Positions 8,132 to 17,031 of a stretch of DNA of 34,364 bases are shown here, one piece after another (the stretch's first letter is position 1; each line of letters begins with the position of its first letter). This DNA is from Gammaproteobacteria bacterium (GTDB lineage: Bacteria > Pseudomonadota > Gammaproteobacteria > Eutrophobiales > Eutrophobiaceae). The DNA is taken from contig JAJRTU010000179.1 of the NCBI GenBank assembly GCA_024278135.1, forward strand, positions 1 through 34,364, read 5' to 3'. Made by a program: the position numbers and the translations under genes. The notes beneath the pieces were generated by a model. It was not told the DNA's origin. It ran no database searches and worked only from the letters and a program-made list of their open reading frames with translations.

Positions 8132-8153
8132 GCTGTGAGCGCCCTCAGAGTTT
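8132..8153 (+). terminator. Weak candidate terminator between gcvH and dgkA
   Basis: CTGTGAG (8133-8139) and CTCAGAG (8144-8150) can pair with one mismatch around a four-base loop, followed by TTT. The stem is short and the T run is only three bases, so the call is weak. The remainder of the 172-base gap 8004-8175 shows no clear promoter or gene. Confidence 0.25.
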
Positions 8154-8175
8154 AATGCCGGTATAGAAAATCATT

Positions 8176-8538
8176 ATGGCAACGCAAGCAACGACTGGTC
8201 TGGCACGCATCGTCAACGCCACCCGATTCTCGTGGCAGGGCCTGCAGGCCGCTTTCCACAACGAAGCGGCGTTTCGGCAGGAGTTTTCGCTTGTCCTTAT
8301 CCTGACCCCCCTCGGGTTCTGGCTGGGAAACAGCGCTCTGGAGAAGGCCTTGTTGATAGCGGTACTGCTGCTGGTGTTAATCGTGGAATTGCTCAACTCA
8401 GCAGTAGAGGCCGTTGTGGATCGCTTTGGTGGAGAGCAACACGAGCTTTCCGGTCGGGCGAAAGACCTGGGCTCGGCAGCTGTTTTTGTTGCCCTGATGA
8501 ATGTTATCGTGGTTTGGGTGCTGGTCTTGCTGCTGTAA
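8176..8538 (+). CDS. dgkA: Diacylglycerol kinase (DgkA type), small integral membrane enzyme
   Basis: The 120-residue protein has three hydrophobic helices and the DgkA signature LNSAVEAVVDRFGGE followed by HELSGRAKDLGSAAV, which carries the catalytic Glu and ATP/Mg ligands. Length equals the E. coli enzyme (about 122). It phosphorylates diacylglycerol, a by-product of osmoregulated glucan and LPS modification, to phosphatidic acid at the inner membrane. The next gene, 110 bases away in the same direction, encodes a lipid A deacylase, so the two could share an envelope-lipid theme. Confidence 0.95.
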   Translation: MATQATTGLARIVNATRFSWQGLQAAFHNEAAFRQEFSLVLILTPLGFWLGNSALEKALLIAVLLLVLIVELLNSAVEAVVDRFGGEQHELSGRAKDLGSAAVFVALMNVIVVWVLVLLL

Positions 8539-8648
8539 AGGATCGTCAAATAAATATTTCCACACATCGCAATATTTTAGATCGGCTTATTTCGTTTCCC
8601 TCAAAGGTGAGCGGGGTATCAGTATCCCGAAACCCGCAAGGGGGCGTT

Positions 8649-9740
8649 GTGGTCAAGGGCAGTGTGCGCCCGTCATATTGCAGGTCCGGGGTTGTCGTTC
8701 TGTTGGCGCTGGTACTGCCTTGTACCTCCGTTGTGGCGCAGGCGCAAAAACCGCCTCATGAATCCTGGACCTTTACCCTGCATCTGGAGAATGATCTGTT
8801 TGCCGATACCGACAGGTTCTATACCAATGGGGTAAAGATGAGCTGGGTATCGCCGGAACTGCATTGGTTTCAGGACCTGAACTGGATGCGGAAGCAGGGC
8901 ATCATGCAGGCGACGATCAACAAATTCATCAACATTCTTCCCTTCAGCGATGATGCATCAAGGCAGCGTAATCTGGCCTTTTCCCTGGGTCAGAAGATGT
9001 TTACACCGGAAGACGTATTCAGACGCGACCTGATAGCCGATGATCGACCTTACGCCGGCTGGCTGTACGGCAGTGCCGCCTTTCACAGCAAGACCTATCG
9101 GCGTCTGGATACTTTTGAGTTGCAGTTGGGTTTTACCGGTGATTTGTCTCTTGCCAGACAGGCGCAGAATCTGGTACATACTGTCCGTGGTATCGACAAG
9201 GCCAGGGGCTGGGACAACCAGATAGACACGGAAGCTGGTTTTGCTCTGATTTATGATCGCAAACAACGACTGATTCCCCGTCACGATTTTTATAAACAGT
9301 GGGGTATGGATTTCATCGTGCACGCAGGCGCAGCGGCAGGCACCGTATTTTCCCATCTCAGCGCCGGCCTGGAGTTTCGCATTGGCTGGAATCTGCCAAC
9401 GGATTTCGGTACCGCCCTGATTAGACCGGCAGGCGATACCAACGCGCCTGCTGATACCAGAGACCCTCGTTACAAACGGGATGGCCGGGGTTTCAGTTTT
9501 CATTTGTTCGGCGGGACAAGCGGCAGAGTGGTATTCAGGGATATTTTTCTGGACGGTAACACCTTTTCAGACAGCCACAGTATCGACAAAAAACGGCTGG
9601 TGGGAGATTTTGTGATGGGTGCCAGTTTAATTTATAAAAAGTTTAAACTCTCCTATGCGCAGGTTTTACGCACCAAAGAATTCGATGGGCAGGGAAGTGG
9701 CCAGAATTTCGGATCTATCAGTTTATCCTTTACTTATTGA
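8649..9740 (+). CDS. lpxR: Lipid A deacylase, LpxR family outer-membrane protein
   Basis: The mature part begins with a strand followed by HLENDLFADTDRFYTNG, the LpxR signature that holds the Asn-Asp active-site pair (about residues 48-49 counted from the chosen start). It continues with DRPYAGWLYG and GWDNQ, and ends in SFTY as a 12-strand barrel would. LpxR enzymes remove the 3'-acyloxyacyl chain of lipid A in the outer membrane. The frame is open far upstream and lacks an in-frame ATG near the signal peptide. GTG at 8649, preceded by AAGGGGGC, gives 363 residues and a signal peptide ending VVAQA; GTG at 8607 or 8664 is possible. The protein is longer than the roughly 320-residue Salmonella enzyme. 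Confidence 0.82.
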   Translation: MVKGSVRPSYCRSGVVVLLALVLPCTSVVAQAQKPPHESWTFTLHLENDLFADTDRFYTNGVKMSWVSPELHWFQDLNWMRKQGIMQATINKFINILPFSDDASRQRNLAFSLGQKMFTPEDVFRRDLIADDRPYAGWLYGSAAFHSKTYRRLDTFELQLGFTGDLSLARQAQNLVHTVRGIDKARGWDNQIDTEAGFALIYDRKQRLIPRHDFYKQWGMDFIVHAGAAAGTVFSHLSAGLEFRIGWNLPTDFGTALIRPAGDTNAPADTRDPRYKRDGRGFSFHLFGGTSGRVVFRDIFLDGNTFSDSHSIDKKRLVGDFVMGASLIYKKFKLSYAQVLRTKEFDGQGSGQNFGSISLSFTY

Positions 9741-9775
9741 CTGTCGTCGTCGTCGAGGGGCGGAGAACCACGCGA

Positions 9776-10702
9776 TCAGGCCCCCTGACAGTCGAGCCAG
9801 TCTCGTGGTTTGAGGAAAACTTCGTACAGCCTGGCTTCTTCTGAGCCGGGTACGGGTTGCCAGTTGTAACGCCAGCGTACCAGTGGCGGCAGCGACATCA
9901 GGATGGACTCGGTACGACCGCCGGACTGCAGACCAAACAGCGTGCCCCGATCACAGACCAGGTTAAACTCCACATAACGACCACGGCGATAGAGCTGGAA
10001 GTCCCGTTGCGCCTGTTCGTAGGGCAAGTGTCGCCGGCGTTCGATAATAGGTGCATAAGCAGGCAAAAAGTGATCGCCGATACTGCGTGTAAAGGCAAAA
10101 CTGCGGGCAAAACCAGCTTGGTTGACATCGTCGAAAAACAGGCCGCCGATGCCACGGGCTTCCTGACGATGCGGTAGATAAAAATAGTCATCACACCATT
10201 GCTTGTACCGGGGGTAGCACTCTTTGCCGAAGGCCTCACAGGCCTGTTTCGCCGTACGGTGCCAGTGGACAGCATCTTCTTCGAAACCATAATACGGTGT
10301 TAAATCAAAACCACCACCGAACCACCAGACCGGCTCTGCAGCGTCTTTCTCGGCCATGAAAAAGCGTACATTCATGTGTGTTGTCGGTATATACGGGTTA
10401 CGTGGATGAATGACCAGTGAGACGCCCATCGCCTGAAAACTGCGACCTGCCAGTTCCGGCCGTTGTGCCGTGGCGGCGGTGGGCAGGCTGTCTCCATATA
10501 CATGGGAGAAATTGACTCCCGCCTGTTCGAACAGGCCGCCATCCACCAGGATCCGACTGCGACCACCACCGCCCTTGTTGTTTCGCCATTTGTCCTCCCG
10601 GCACTGCTGTTTGCTATCCCAGCTGTCGATGTGGCTGGACAGGTGATCCTGTAGACCCTTCAGGTAGTCTTCTACAGCATGTATGTCGATTTGTTCAGTC
10701 AT
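9776..10702 (-). CDS. hemF: Coproporphyrinogen III oxidase, oxygen-dependent
   Basis: The 308-residue protein matches HemF throughout: [30 protein letters not shown] with the conserved His, [19 protein letters not shown], and the C-terminal [12 protein letters not shown]. It oxidatively decarboxylates coproporphyrinogen III to protoporphyrinogen IX in heme synthesis and needs O2, so the organism can live aerobically. It is convergent with lpxR (35-base gap) and divergent from hisB (105-base gap). The ribosome site is weak. Confidence 0.96.
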   Translation of the reverse strand: MTEQIDIHAVEDYLKGLQDHLSSHIDSWDSKQQCREDKWRNNKGGGGRSRILVDGGLFEQAGVNFSHVYGDSLPTAATAQRPELAGRSFQAMGVSLVIHPRNPYIPTTHMNVRFFMAEKDAAEPVWWFGGGFDLTPYYGFEEDAVHWHRTAKQACEAFGKECYPRYKQWCDDYFYLPHRQEARGIGGLFFDDVNQAGFARSFAFTRSIGDHFLPAYAPIIERRRHLPYEQAQRDFQLYRRGRYVEFNLVCDRGTLFGLQSGGRTESILMSLPPLVRWRYNWQPVPGSEEARLYEVFLKPRDWLDCQGA

Positions 10703-10807
10703 GGCGTCATTCCGATTACGATAGAGTTTTTTCCAGAGTGTTATCGGGTTATCCTACCCCGATTGGGTAAACAGTCAGTCTGTTCCATTCTACTTGAGCG
10801 AGAATAA

Positions 10808-11404
10808 ATGAGTAATAAGCGTAGCGCATCCATCAGTCGGGAGACAAAAGAAACACAGATCAGTGTGGCCATCGATCTGGACGGGCAGGGTGAGGGTAGT
10901 TTTGATATTGGCATACCCTTTCTTGAACATATGCTGGATCAGATTGCCCGTCATGGCTTGCTGGATCTGAATATCAGGGCAAAGGGTGATCTGGATATCG
11001 ATGCCCATCACACCGTGGAAGATGTGGGCATTACGCTGGGTCAGGCCCTGAACAAGGCCCTGGGAGACAAAAAAGGCATACGTCGTTACGGCCACGCCTA
11101 CGTTCCGCTGGATGAAGCCCTGTCCCGTGTCGTACTGGACTGTTCCGGCAGACCCGGCCTTACTTACCAGGTGGAGTATCCACGGGCGCGTGTGGGTGAT
11201 TTTGATATTGATCTTTTGAGCGAGTTTTTTCAGGGCTTTGTCAATCATGCCCAGGTCAGCCTGCACATCGACAATATTCGCGGGCGTAACGCCCACCACA
11301 TTGCCGAAACTGTTTTCAAGGCCTTTGGTCGGGCCTTACGGGTAGCGGTTGAGCAGGATCCCCGCATGCAGGGTATGCTGCCTTCCACCAAAGGCGCGCT
11401 ATAA
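10808..11404 (+). CDS. hisB: Imidazoleglycerol-phosphate dehydratase
   Basis: The 198-residue single-domain enzyme has the manganese-binding motifs HHTVEDVGI and [12 protein letters not shown], plus the N-terminal DLDGQG...GIPFLEHM region. It carries out the sixth step of histidine synthesis. It lacks the histidinol-phosphatase domain fused in enterobacterial HisB, as is normal outside enterics. The gene is followed after 12 bases by hisH. Confidence 0.96.
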   Translation: MSNKRSASISRETKETQISVAIDLDGQGEGSFDIGIPFLEHMLDQIARHGLLDLNIRAKGDLDIDAHHTVEDVGITLGQALNKALGDKKGIRRYGHAYVPLDEALSRVVLDCSGRPGLTYQVEYPRARVGDFDIDLLSEFFQGFVNHAQVSLHIDNIRGRNAHHIAETVFKAFGRALRVAVEQDPRMQGMLPSTKGAL

Positions 11405-11416
11405 ACGCACGGATCC

Positions 11417-12058
11417 ATGCAAACCATTGCGGTCATAGATTACGGCGCCAGCAATCTGCGCTCGGTGAGCAAGGCACTGGAATTTGTCGCAGACAGTCAC
11501 TCGCGGATTGTCGTCAGTGCACAAGCCGAGCAGATTTTCGCTGCTGACAAGATCGTCTTTCCCGGGCAGGGGGCCATGGGACAATGTATGCAGGGTCTGG
11601 CCGACAAGGGGCTGGAGGAAGTGCTGCGTGAGAGTATAAAACATAAACCCTTCCTGGGTATTTGCCTCGGTTTACAGTCTCTTATGCAGCAGAGTGAAGA
11701 AAATAATGGCACCAGGGGACTGGGCATCTTCCCGGGCAGCGTTCTCAAGTTTCCGGCAGGCAGTAAAGATGAACAGGGTCGGGTATTCAAGATCCCGCAT
11801 ATGGGCTGGAACCGTGTTGTTCAGAAAAAACCTCACGCATTGTGGCAGGGGATCAATTCCGGCGAACGTTTTTACTTTGTTCACAGCTACTACGTGCAGA
11901 CAGCACAGCAGGAAGACACAGCCGCCTGCAGTACCTACATTGTTGATTTTACCGCTGTTGTCGCCGGCGACAATGTATTTGCCACGCAATTCCACCCTGA
12001 AAAGAGTCAACAGGCGGGCTTGCGTCTGTTATCCAATTTTCTTCAATGGCGGCCATAA
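11417..12058 (+). CDS. hisH: Imidazole glycerol phosphate synthase, glutamine amidotransferase subunit
   Basis: The 213-residue class I amidotransferase has the nucleophile Cys83 in GICLGLQ and the His193/Glu195 pair in FHPEKSQ. It provides ammonia to HisF for formation of the imidazole ring. Usually hisA and hisF follow directly. Here a hairpin and a convergent HU gene follow, so HisF must be encoded elsewhere. The TAA stop lies in the A run that forms the U tract of the opposite terminator. Confidence 0.96.
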   Translation: MQTIAVIDYGASNLRSVSKALEFVADSHSRIVVSAQAEQIFAADKIVFPGQGAMGQCMQGLADKGLEEVLRESIKHKPFLGICLGLQSLMQQSEENNGTRGLGIFPGSVLKFPAGSKDEQGRVFKIPHMGWNRVVQKKPHALWQGINSGERFYFVHSYYVQTAQQEDTAACSTYIVDFTAVVAGDNVFATQFHPEKSQQAGLRLLSNFLQWRP

Positions 12059-12088
12059 AAAAAGGCCGTTTGCCATGGGCAAACGGCC
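12057..12088 (-). terminator. Strong intrinsic terminator of the HU-family gene, overlapping the hisH stop
   Basis: GGCCGTTTGCC (12064-12074) and GGCAAACGGCC (12078-12088) form a perfect 11-base-pair stem around a three-base loop. Seven A residues at 12057-12063 become a U run when read on the minus strand. That makes it a terminator for the minus-strand HU gene. On the plus strand the stem is followed by CTTCC without a T run, so termination of hisBH would be weaker. Confidence 0.85.
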
Positions 12089-12113
12089 CTTCCTGAAGCA
12101 ATAATATCGCTAC

Positions 12114-12446
12114 TTAGGCAACAGCGTCTTTGATTGCCTTCAGCGCAACTGCACGTACACTGGTAGTGGCCGGCTTTGCCTTGATCATAATCTCTTCGCC
12201 GGTAAAAGGATTGATACCTTTACGGGCCTTGCGTGCCGGCTTGATTACGCGACGTAATTTAATACCCAATGAAGGAACGGTGAATTCACCGGAGCCTTTT
12301 TTCTTCAGGTGTCTGTGGGCCAGATCAGCCATGGCGTCCATCACAGCCGCTATCTCTTTTTTTGTGAGTCCGGTTTCTTCAGCAAGTGCGCTAAGGATTT
12401 GTGACTTGGTTTGTTTGCTTGCAATCGCCGCGGGTTTTTTCGCCAT
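12114..12446 (-). CDS. HU-family DNA-binding protein with lysine-rich N-terminal extension
   Basis: The 110-residue protein begins MAKKPAAIASKQTKSQ, which is about 12-15 residues longer than classical HU (90). The HU fold follows: ILSALAEETGLTKKEIAAVMDAM and the DNA-binding arm region with VPSLGIKLRRVIKPARKARKG and NPFTGEEIMIKAKPA. It should bend and compact DNA. GAGG lies upstream of the ATG. The gene has its own hairpin terminator and is separated from purD by 176 bases, so it is probably monocistronic. It is a paralogue-type HU rather than standard HupA/HupB. Confidence 0.9.
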   Translation of the reverse strand: MAKKPAAIASKQTKSQILSALAEETGLTKKEIAAVMDAMADLAHRHLKKKGSGEFTVPSLGIKLRRVIKPARKARKGINPFTGEEIMIKAKPATTSVRAVALKAIKDAVA

Positions 12447-12487
12447 TTTATAACCTCATTAATTTCCGATACAGTGTTGTTGTTAAA

Positions 12488-12515
12488 GTTATACCGCCAT
12501 TTGATCCATCAGTAA
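12488..12515 (-). promoter_or_regulatory. Candidate promoter of the HU-family gene
   Basis: Read on the minus strand, TATAAC (12488-12493) is a good -10 match, with TTACTG (12510-12515) as a weak -35 at 16-base spacing, about 42 bases upstream of the start codon. The rest of 12447-12622 shows nothing else convincing. Confidence 0.35.
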
Positions 12516-12622
12516 CAGCGGCAAAGGATTTGTTGCCTGACAATCATAATCTCTACAGGCGCGGCAATTATCCTATGGAACTGTCATGAATCCAACAGTA
12601 AATTGTCGCTTTTTAAAAACAT

Positions 12623-13921
12623 TCACGAATTATTTGCGGTTTTTTCCCGATCTACGGCCCGGTAGCCGATATCTTCACGGAAAAACATTCCCTCACACTG
12701 AATTTTCGCAACGGCCCGGTAGACTGTTTTCCGGGCCTCGCTGACATTGTCACCAAGCGCGGTCACACAAAGCACCCGCCCACCGGCAGTCACCAGGGCA
12801 TCATCTTTCAGAGCAGTGCCGGCATGGAATACTTTGACCTTATCGTCGCCAATGTCAGCCAGTCCGGTAATGACATCACCCGTGCTGACGTTGGCGGGAT
12901 AGCCGGCGGCGGCCATGACGACGCCAAGGGCGGCGCGCTCATCCCAGACAGCATCGATTTTATGTAAGCGGGTTTGCAGTGCCGCAAGGCACAGATCAGG
13001 CAGGTCACTTTTCAATCGCATCAGGATGGGTTGCGTTTCCGGATCACCGAAACGGCAGTTGAACTCGAGTACTCTTGGTTCGCCATCTGCACCAACCATG
13101 ATACCGACATAAAGAAATCCCACATAGGGCATGCCTTCATCCCGCATACCTTGCAGCGTGGGTTCGATTACTTCAGACATGATGCGGGCATGTAAAGTGG
13201 CATCAACAACGGGTGCGGGGGAGTAGGCCCCCATCCCCCCGGTATTGGGGCCTGTGTCACCATCATCTCGTGCCTTGTGATCCTGTGAACTGGCCAATGG
13301 CAGGCTGTGCAAGCCGTCGCACATCACAATGAAACTGGCTTCCTCGCCACTGAGAAATTCTTCAATAACGATGCTGCTGCCGGCATCACCAAACTTGTTT
13401 CCTGCCAACATGTCGGTCACGGCGGCGATAGCCTCGCTGTCGCTGCGGGCGACGACAACACCTTTACCTGCGGCCAGACCGTCCGCCTTTATCACAATCG
13501 GTGCGCCTTTGTTTCTGATATAGGCCAGCGCCGCATCAACGGCATTGAAGTGCCGGTATTCAGCCGTCGGGATCCCGTGGCGTTGCAGGAAGGCCTTGCT
13601 GAATGATTTTGAACCCTCAAGCCGGGCGGCCTTTTTATCCGGTCCGAAGCAGGCCAGTCCGGCCTTCTGAAATTCATCCACAATACCGGCGACCAGCGGG
13701 ACTTCCGGTCCGATGATGGTAAGATCGACGGTGTTGTCAATTGCAAACGCCAGCAGTGCCGCTATATCGTCAGCCGCAACAGCAATATTTTCCACACCGG
13801 TTTCCTGCGCCGTTCCGGCATTGCCGGGGGCCACATAAACACAGTCCACCTGCGGTGAGCAGGCCACTTTCCAGGCCAGGGCATGCTCGCGTCCACCACC
13901 ACCAACGATCAGTACCTTCAT
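12623..13921 (-). CDS. purD: Phosphoribosylamine-glycine ligase (GAR synthetase)
   Basis: The 432-residue protein opens with MKVLIVGGGGREHALAW, the PurD nucleotide-fold start, and contains the ATP-grasp elements IKADGLAAGKGVVVA, QDHKARDDGDTGPNTGGMGAYSP and FNCRFGDPETQ. It catalyses the second step of purine synthesis. It lies downstream of purH in the same direction with 107 bases between; this gap has no clear terminator. The length is normal. Confidence 0.97.
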   Translation of the reverse strand: MKVLIVGGGGREHALAWKVACSPQVDCVYVAPGNAGTAQETGVENIAVAADDIAALLAFAIDNTVDLTIIGPEVPLVAGIVDEFQKAGLACFGPDKKAARLEGSKSFSKAFLQRHGIPTAEYRHFNAVDAALAYIRNKGAPIVIKADGLAAGKGVVVARSDSEAIAAVTDMLAGNKFGDAGSSIVIEEFLSGEEASFIVMCDGLHSLPLASSQDHKARDDGDTGPNTGGMGAYSPAPVVDATLHARIMSEVIEPTLQGMRDEGMPYVGFLYVGIMVGADGEPRVLEFNCRFGDPETQPILMRLKSDLPDLCLAALQTRLHKIDAVWDERAALGVVMAAAGYPANVSTGDVITGLADIGDDKVKVFHAGTALKDDALVTAGGRVLCVTALGDNVSEARKTVYRAVAKIQCEGMFFREDIGYRAVDREKTANNS

Positions 13922-14028
13922 AATTTACCGCTTTGTATTTTGTTAAAGAGAAATGGACGGGCCGGGCGAGGTGGAGAATGTGGTTCGCCGGTGTTTAGAA
14001 ATTATCATTCGGGCTGCATTTAACGGGA

Positions 14029-15591
14029 TTAATGCCGGAAGTGGCGCATCCCGGTAAACACCATGGCGATATCATGTTCATCCGCTGCGGCGATGACTTC
14101 TTCGTCGCGTATTGAACCTCCCGGCTGGATGACAGCACGGATACCCACGGCGGCAGCGGCATCAATGCCGTCGCGAAAAGGGAAAAAAGCATCCGAAGCC
14201 ATGACGGAACCGGCGACCTCCAGCCCTTCATCCTCTGCTTTGACAGCCGCAATACGGGCGCTGTAAATACGACTCATCTGGCCTGCACCGATACCGATGG
14301 TCTGCCGGTCTTTCACATAGATAATAGCGTTGGACTTGACATATTTGACGACCTTCCATGCAAACAGGAGATCTCTCAGTTCCTGTTCATCGGGCTCTCG
14401 TTTACTGACTATTTTCAAATCGTCAGGCTTGACGACACCATCGTCACTGTCCTGAATCAGCAAGCCCCCGCTGACACGTTTCAACTCCATTTGCTGGACA
14501 GGTCTGTGACGTTTGTCAGTACACAGCACGCGTACACCGGCCTTGCTTGCACATACTGCAAGCGCTGCCGGTTCCACCTGTGGCGCAATGATCACTTCGG
14601 CGAATTGTCTGTCCATTATTGCCTGGGCGGTGGCTTCATCCAGAGTCCGGTTGAAGGCAATGATGCCGCCGAAGGCCGAAGTAGGATCAGTCGCATAGGC
14701 CTTTTCGTAGGCCTGCAGGATGTTGTCTGCCTGGGCCACACCGCAGGGATTGGCATGTTTGACAATGACACAGGCGGTTTCGCTGAAAGACAGAACACAT
14801 CCCAGCGCGGCGTCTGAGTCGGCGATATTGTTATAGGACAGCTCCTTGCCCTGTAGCTGTCTGGCGCTGGCGAGCGTGCCGTCGGGGACTTCCAGCTGTT
14901 TGTAGAACGCCGCGCTCTGGTGCGGATTTTCGCCGTAACGCAAGTCCTGCAATTTGTTGAATTGCATGGTATAGCTTTGCGGGTAGGCGAGATAGTCGCC
15001 ATCAGCGGTAAAAGCACCGAGATAATTGGAGACAGCAGCATCGTAGTTCGCGGTGTGGGCAAATACTTTCTGGGCAAGGGAAAAGCGGGTGGCATCGCCC
15101 AGTTGACAGTTATTCTGCTTCAGTTCATTGATGATGCGTTCATAATCGCTGTTGTCCACGATGACTCCCACATGAGCGTGGTTTTTCGCTGCGGCACGCA
15201 ACATCGTCGGGCCGCCGATATCAATATTTTCGACGGCCTCCTCAAGACTGCAGTCCGCCCTGCTGACGGTCGCTTCGAAGGGGTAAAGATTGACCACCAC
15301 CAGGTCAATGGCTTCAATACCATGGGCCTGCATTATTTCATCGTCCTGACCGCGTCGACCCAGCAGACCACCGTGGATTATCGGGTGTAATGTCTTGACA
15401 CGGCCACCCATGATCTCGGGAAAACCGGTGTGCTCAGATACCTCAGTTACCGCGATGCCTTTACTGCTCAGTAATTTGGCGGTACCGCCGGTGGAAAGAA
15501 TTTTTATGTTGAGTGCGGCCAGTTCCTTACAAAAAGCCAGGATGCCGTTTTTATCAGAAACGCTGACCAGCGCACATTGCACTGAGGACAT
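14029..15591 (-). CDS. purH: Bifunctional AICAR transformylase / IMP cyclohydrolase
   Basis: The 520-residue protein has the N-terminal methylglyoxal-synthase-like IMP cyclohydrolase domain (about 1-190, with [12 protein letters not shown] and GRVKTLHP). A C-terminal AICAR transformylase domain carries the catalytic Lys278-His279 in VKHANPCG. It carries out the last two steps of IMP synthesis. Gene order fis-purH-purD on one strand is typical of gammaproteobacteria. Confidence 0.97.
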   Translation of the reverse strand: MSSVQCALVSVSDKNGILAFCKELAALNIKILSTGGTAKLLSSKGIAVTEVSEHTGFPEIMGGRVKTLHPIIHGGLLGRRGQDDEIMQAHGIEAIDLVVVNLYPFEATVSRADCSLEEAVENIDIGGPTMLRAAAKNHAHVGVIVDNSDYERIINELKQNNCQLGDATRFSLAQKVFAHTANYDAAVSNYLGAFTADGDYLAYPQSYTMQFNKLQDLRYGENPHQSAAFYKQLEVPDGTLASARQLQGKELSYNNIADSDAALGCVLSFSETACVIVKHANPCGVAQADNILQAYEKAYATDPTSAFGGIIAFNRTLDEATAQAIMDRQFAEVIIAPQVEPAALAVCASKAGVRVLCTDKRHRPVQQMELKRVSGGLLIQDSDDGVVKPDDLKIVSKREPDEQELRDLLFAWKVVKYVKSNAIIYVKDRQTIGIGAGQMSRIYSARIAAVKAEDEGLEVAGSVMASDAFFPFRDGIDAAAAVGIRAVIQPGGSIRDEEVIAAADEHDIAMVFTGMRHFRH

Positions 15592-15643
15592 GGGTTCAAT
15601 TTCCTTTATGGTTTGGTGTGGGTGGGGAAAAGGCGATAAATAT

Positions 15644-15922
15644 CTACTTGTCGAGGCCGTATTTTTGCATACGATTTCGCAGGGTGCCCCGATTCAAGCC
15701 AAGAAATTGGGCGGCGCGACTGATATTGCCACGGGTAATATCGATGACACTCTCGATCAGGGGCTTCTCTACCTGCGACATTATCAGTTCATGCAGGTCA
15801 TTCGGTTCATGCCCGTCCATATCCCGGAAGTATTTTTCCATGGCCTCTTTGACGTTATCGCCCAGGCATTTGGAGCTGTTCTTCAGCGTCGCTTTTGATT
15901 GTTTGGCTGTTTTCGCTGCCAT
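15644..15922 (-). CDS. fis: Nucleoid protein Fis
   Basis: The 92-residue protein has a C-terminal helix-turn-helix, [29 protein letters not shown] in two overlapping motifs, which is nearly the family consensus. It also has the middle dimer helices ([10 protein letters not shown]). Length is slightly below E. coli Fis (98). Its ATG shares one base with the dusB stop (TAATG), the normal dusB-fis arrangement, so translation is probably coupled. Confidence 0.96.
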   Translation of the reverse strand: MAAKTAKQSKATLKNSSKCLGDNVKEAMEKYFRDMDGHEPNDLHELIMSQVEKPLIESVIDITRGNISRAAQFLGLNRGTLRNRMQKYGLDK

Positions 15923-16905
15923 TATGCGGCCAGATCCGTATTAGCTTCGGTTTGAAAATATTCACGTACTGCACGCAGTTGAGTGCTGCAGTTTTGCACC
16001 TGATTGACCTGCGTCAGGAATATTTTTGAATCTGTTTTGTGTCGGCAATACCAGCCGATATGTTTTCTTGCAATACGCAGGCCGAGATATTCTCCATAGA
16101 AGGCATATAAACTTTCCATATGGCCATTCAATATGCGGCCTATTTCGTCATTTGTTGGTGGTGCCGGTAAACTGCCGGTTTCAAGATAATATGAAATTTC
16201 CCGGAAAATCCACGGCCTGCCCAGGGCGGCACGACCGATCATGACGGCATCAGCGCCACTGTATTTCAACACCCTGGCGGCTTCTTCAGGCGAGTCAATA
16301 TCACCATTGGCAATAACAGGGATGGACAGTGATGACTTGATCTGTCGAACAGTATTGTGTTCCGCCTTGCCCCTGAAGCCACAGGCGCGGGTTCTGCCGT
16401 GTACTGTCAGGGCCTGCACACCGCAGCGTTCGGCAAGTAGTGCGATGGCGGGTGCATTGCGTTTTTGTTTGTCCCAGCCAGTACGTATCTTCAGGGTAAC
16501 AGGAACGTCGACCGCATTGACAACAGACTCCAGTATCTTTGCCACCCGTGTTTCGTCCCGCATGAGGGCCGATCCCGCCATGACCTTGCAGACTTTCTTT
16601 GCCGGACAACCCATATTGATATCAATGATGTCTGCGCCATGACGGACATTGAAGCGTGCCGCCGCCGCCATTGTCTGTGGATCTGTACCGGCAATCTGCA
16701 CAACAATGGGCGAGGTTTCACCACTGTGATCCAGGCGCCGCCGTGTTTTTCTCGAATTAAATAAAGAGGGGTTTGACGTGATCATTTCAGACACCAGCAA
16801 CCCGGCACCTGACTCTTTGCAGAGCTGCCGAAAAGGCTTATCGGTTACACCCGCCATGGGTGCCAGGACAAGATTATTTCTAAGTACGTGAGACCCTATT
16901 TTCAT
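15922..16905 (-). CDS. dusB: tRNA-dihydrouridine synthase B
   Basis: The 327-residue flavoenzyme has the FMN barrel start LAPMAGVTDKPFRQLC and the active-site Cys100 in NMGCPAKKVCK. TGWD, VHGRT and IANGDI follow as in all Dus enzymes. It reduces uridine to dihydrouridine in the tRNA D-loop. It is first in the dusB-fis pair; the 126 bases upstream (16906-17031) would hold the fis promoter. I see several AT-rich -10-like stretches there but no pair worth calling. Confidence 0.96.
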   Translation of the reverse strand: MKIGSHVLRNNLVLAPMAGVTDKPFRQLCKESGAGLLVSEMITSNPSLFNSRKTRRRLDHSGETSPIVVQIAGTDPQTMAAAARFNVRHGADIIDINMGCPAKKVCKVMAGSALMRDETRVAKILESVVNAVDVPVTLKIRTGWDKQKRNAPAIALLAERCGVQALTVHGRTRACGFRGKAEHNTVRQIKSSLSIPVIANGDIDSPEEAARVLKYSGADAVMIGRAALGRPWIFREISYYLETGSLPAPPTNDEIGRILNGHMESLYAFYGEYLGLRIARKHIGWYCRHKTDSKIFLTQVNQVQNCSTQLRAVREYFQTEANTDLAA

Positions 16906-17031
16906 CCGAATTGATCACCGCTTCTTATAGACAAACGGGCGGTTAAATGTGAACTTAATAATAACGACTATCGTCGCAGGATAAAAGCAGTTCCTTAGAT
17001 CGATCCGGATATTTATGCGCTTCTCTGAATG

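Noticed and set aside
8019-8175. Possible cyclic-di-GMP riboswitch in front of dgkA because of a GGACGCAAG string
   Set aside because: The other conserved parts of that riboswitch are missing and no consistent fold is visible.
8958-9503. 181-codon open frame antisense to lpxR
   Set aside because: It lies wholly opposite a well-supported gene and has no recognisable domain or ribosome site.
9741-9790. Hairpin between convergent lpxR and hemF using GGGGC and GCCCC
   Set aside because: The loop is long, the right arm lies in the hemF coding end, and no T run follows.
13997-14015. Fur-like ATGATAAT between purH and purD
   Set aside because: Only about 11 of 19 positions match and the site lies inside the purine gene pair.
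14920-15390. 156-codon open frame antisense to purH
   Set aside because: Shadow of a conserved gene; no independent signal.
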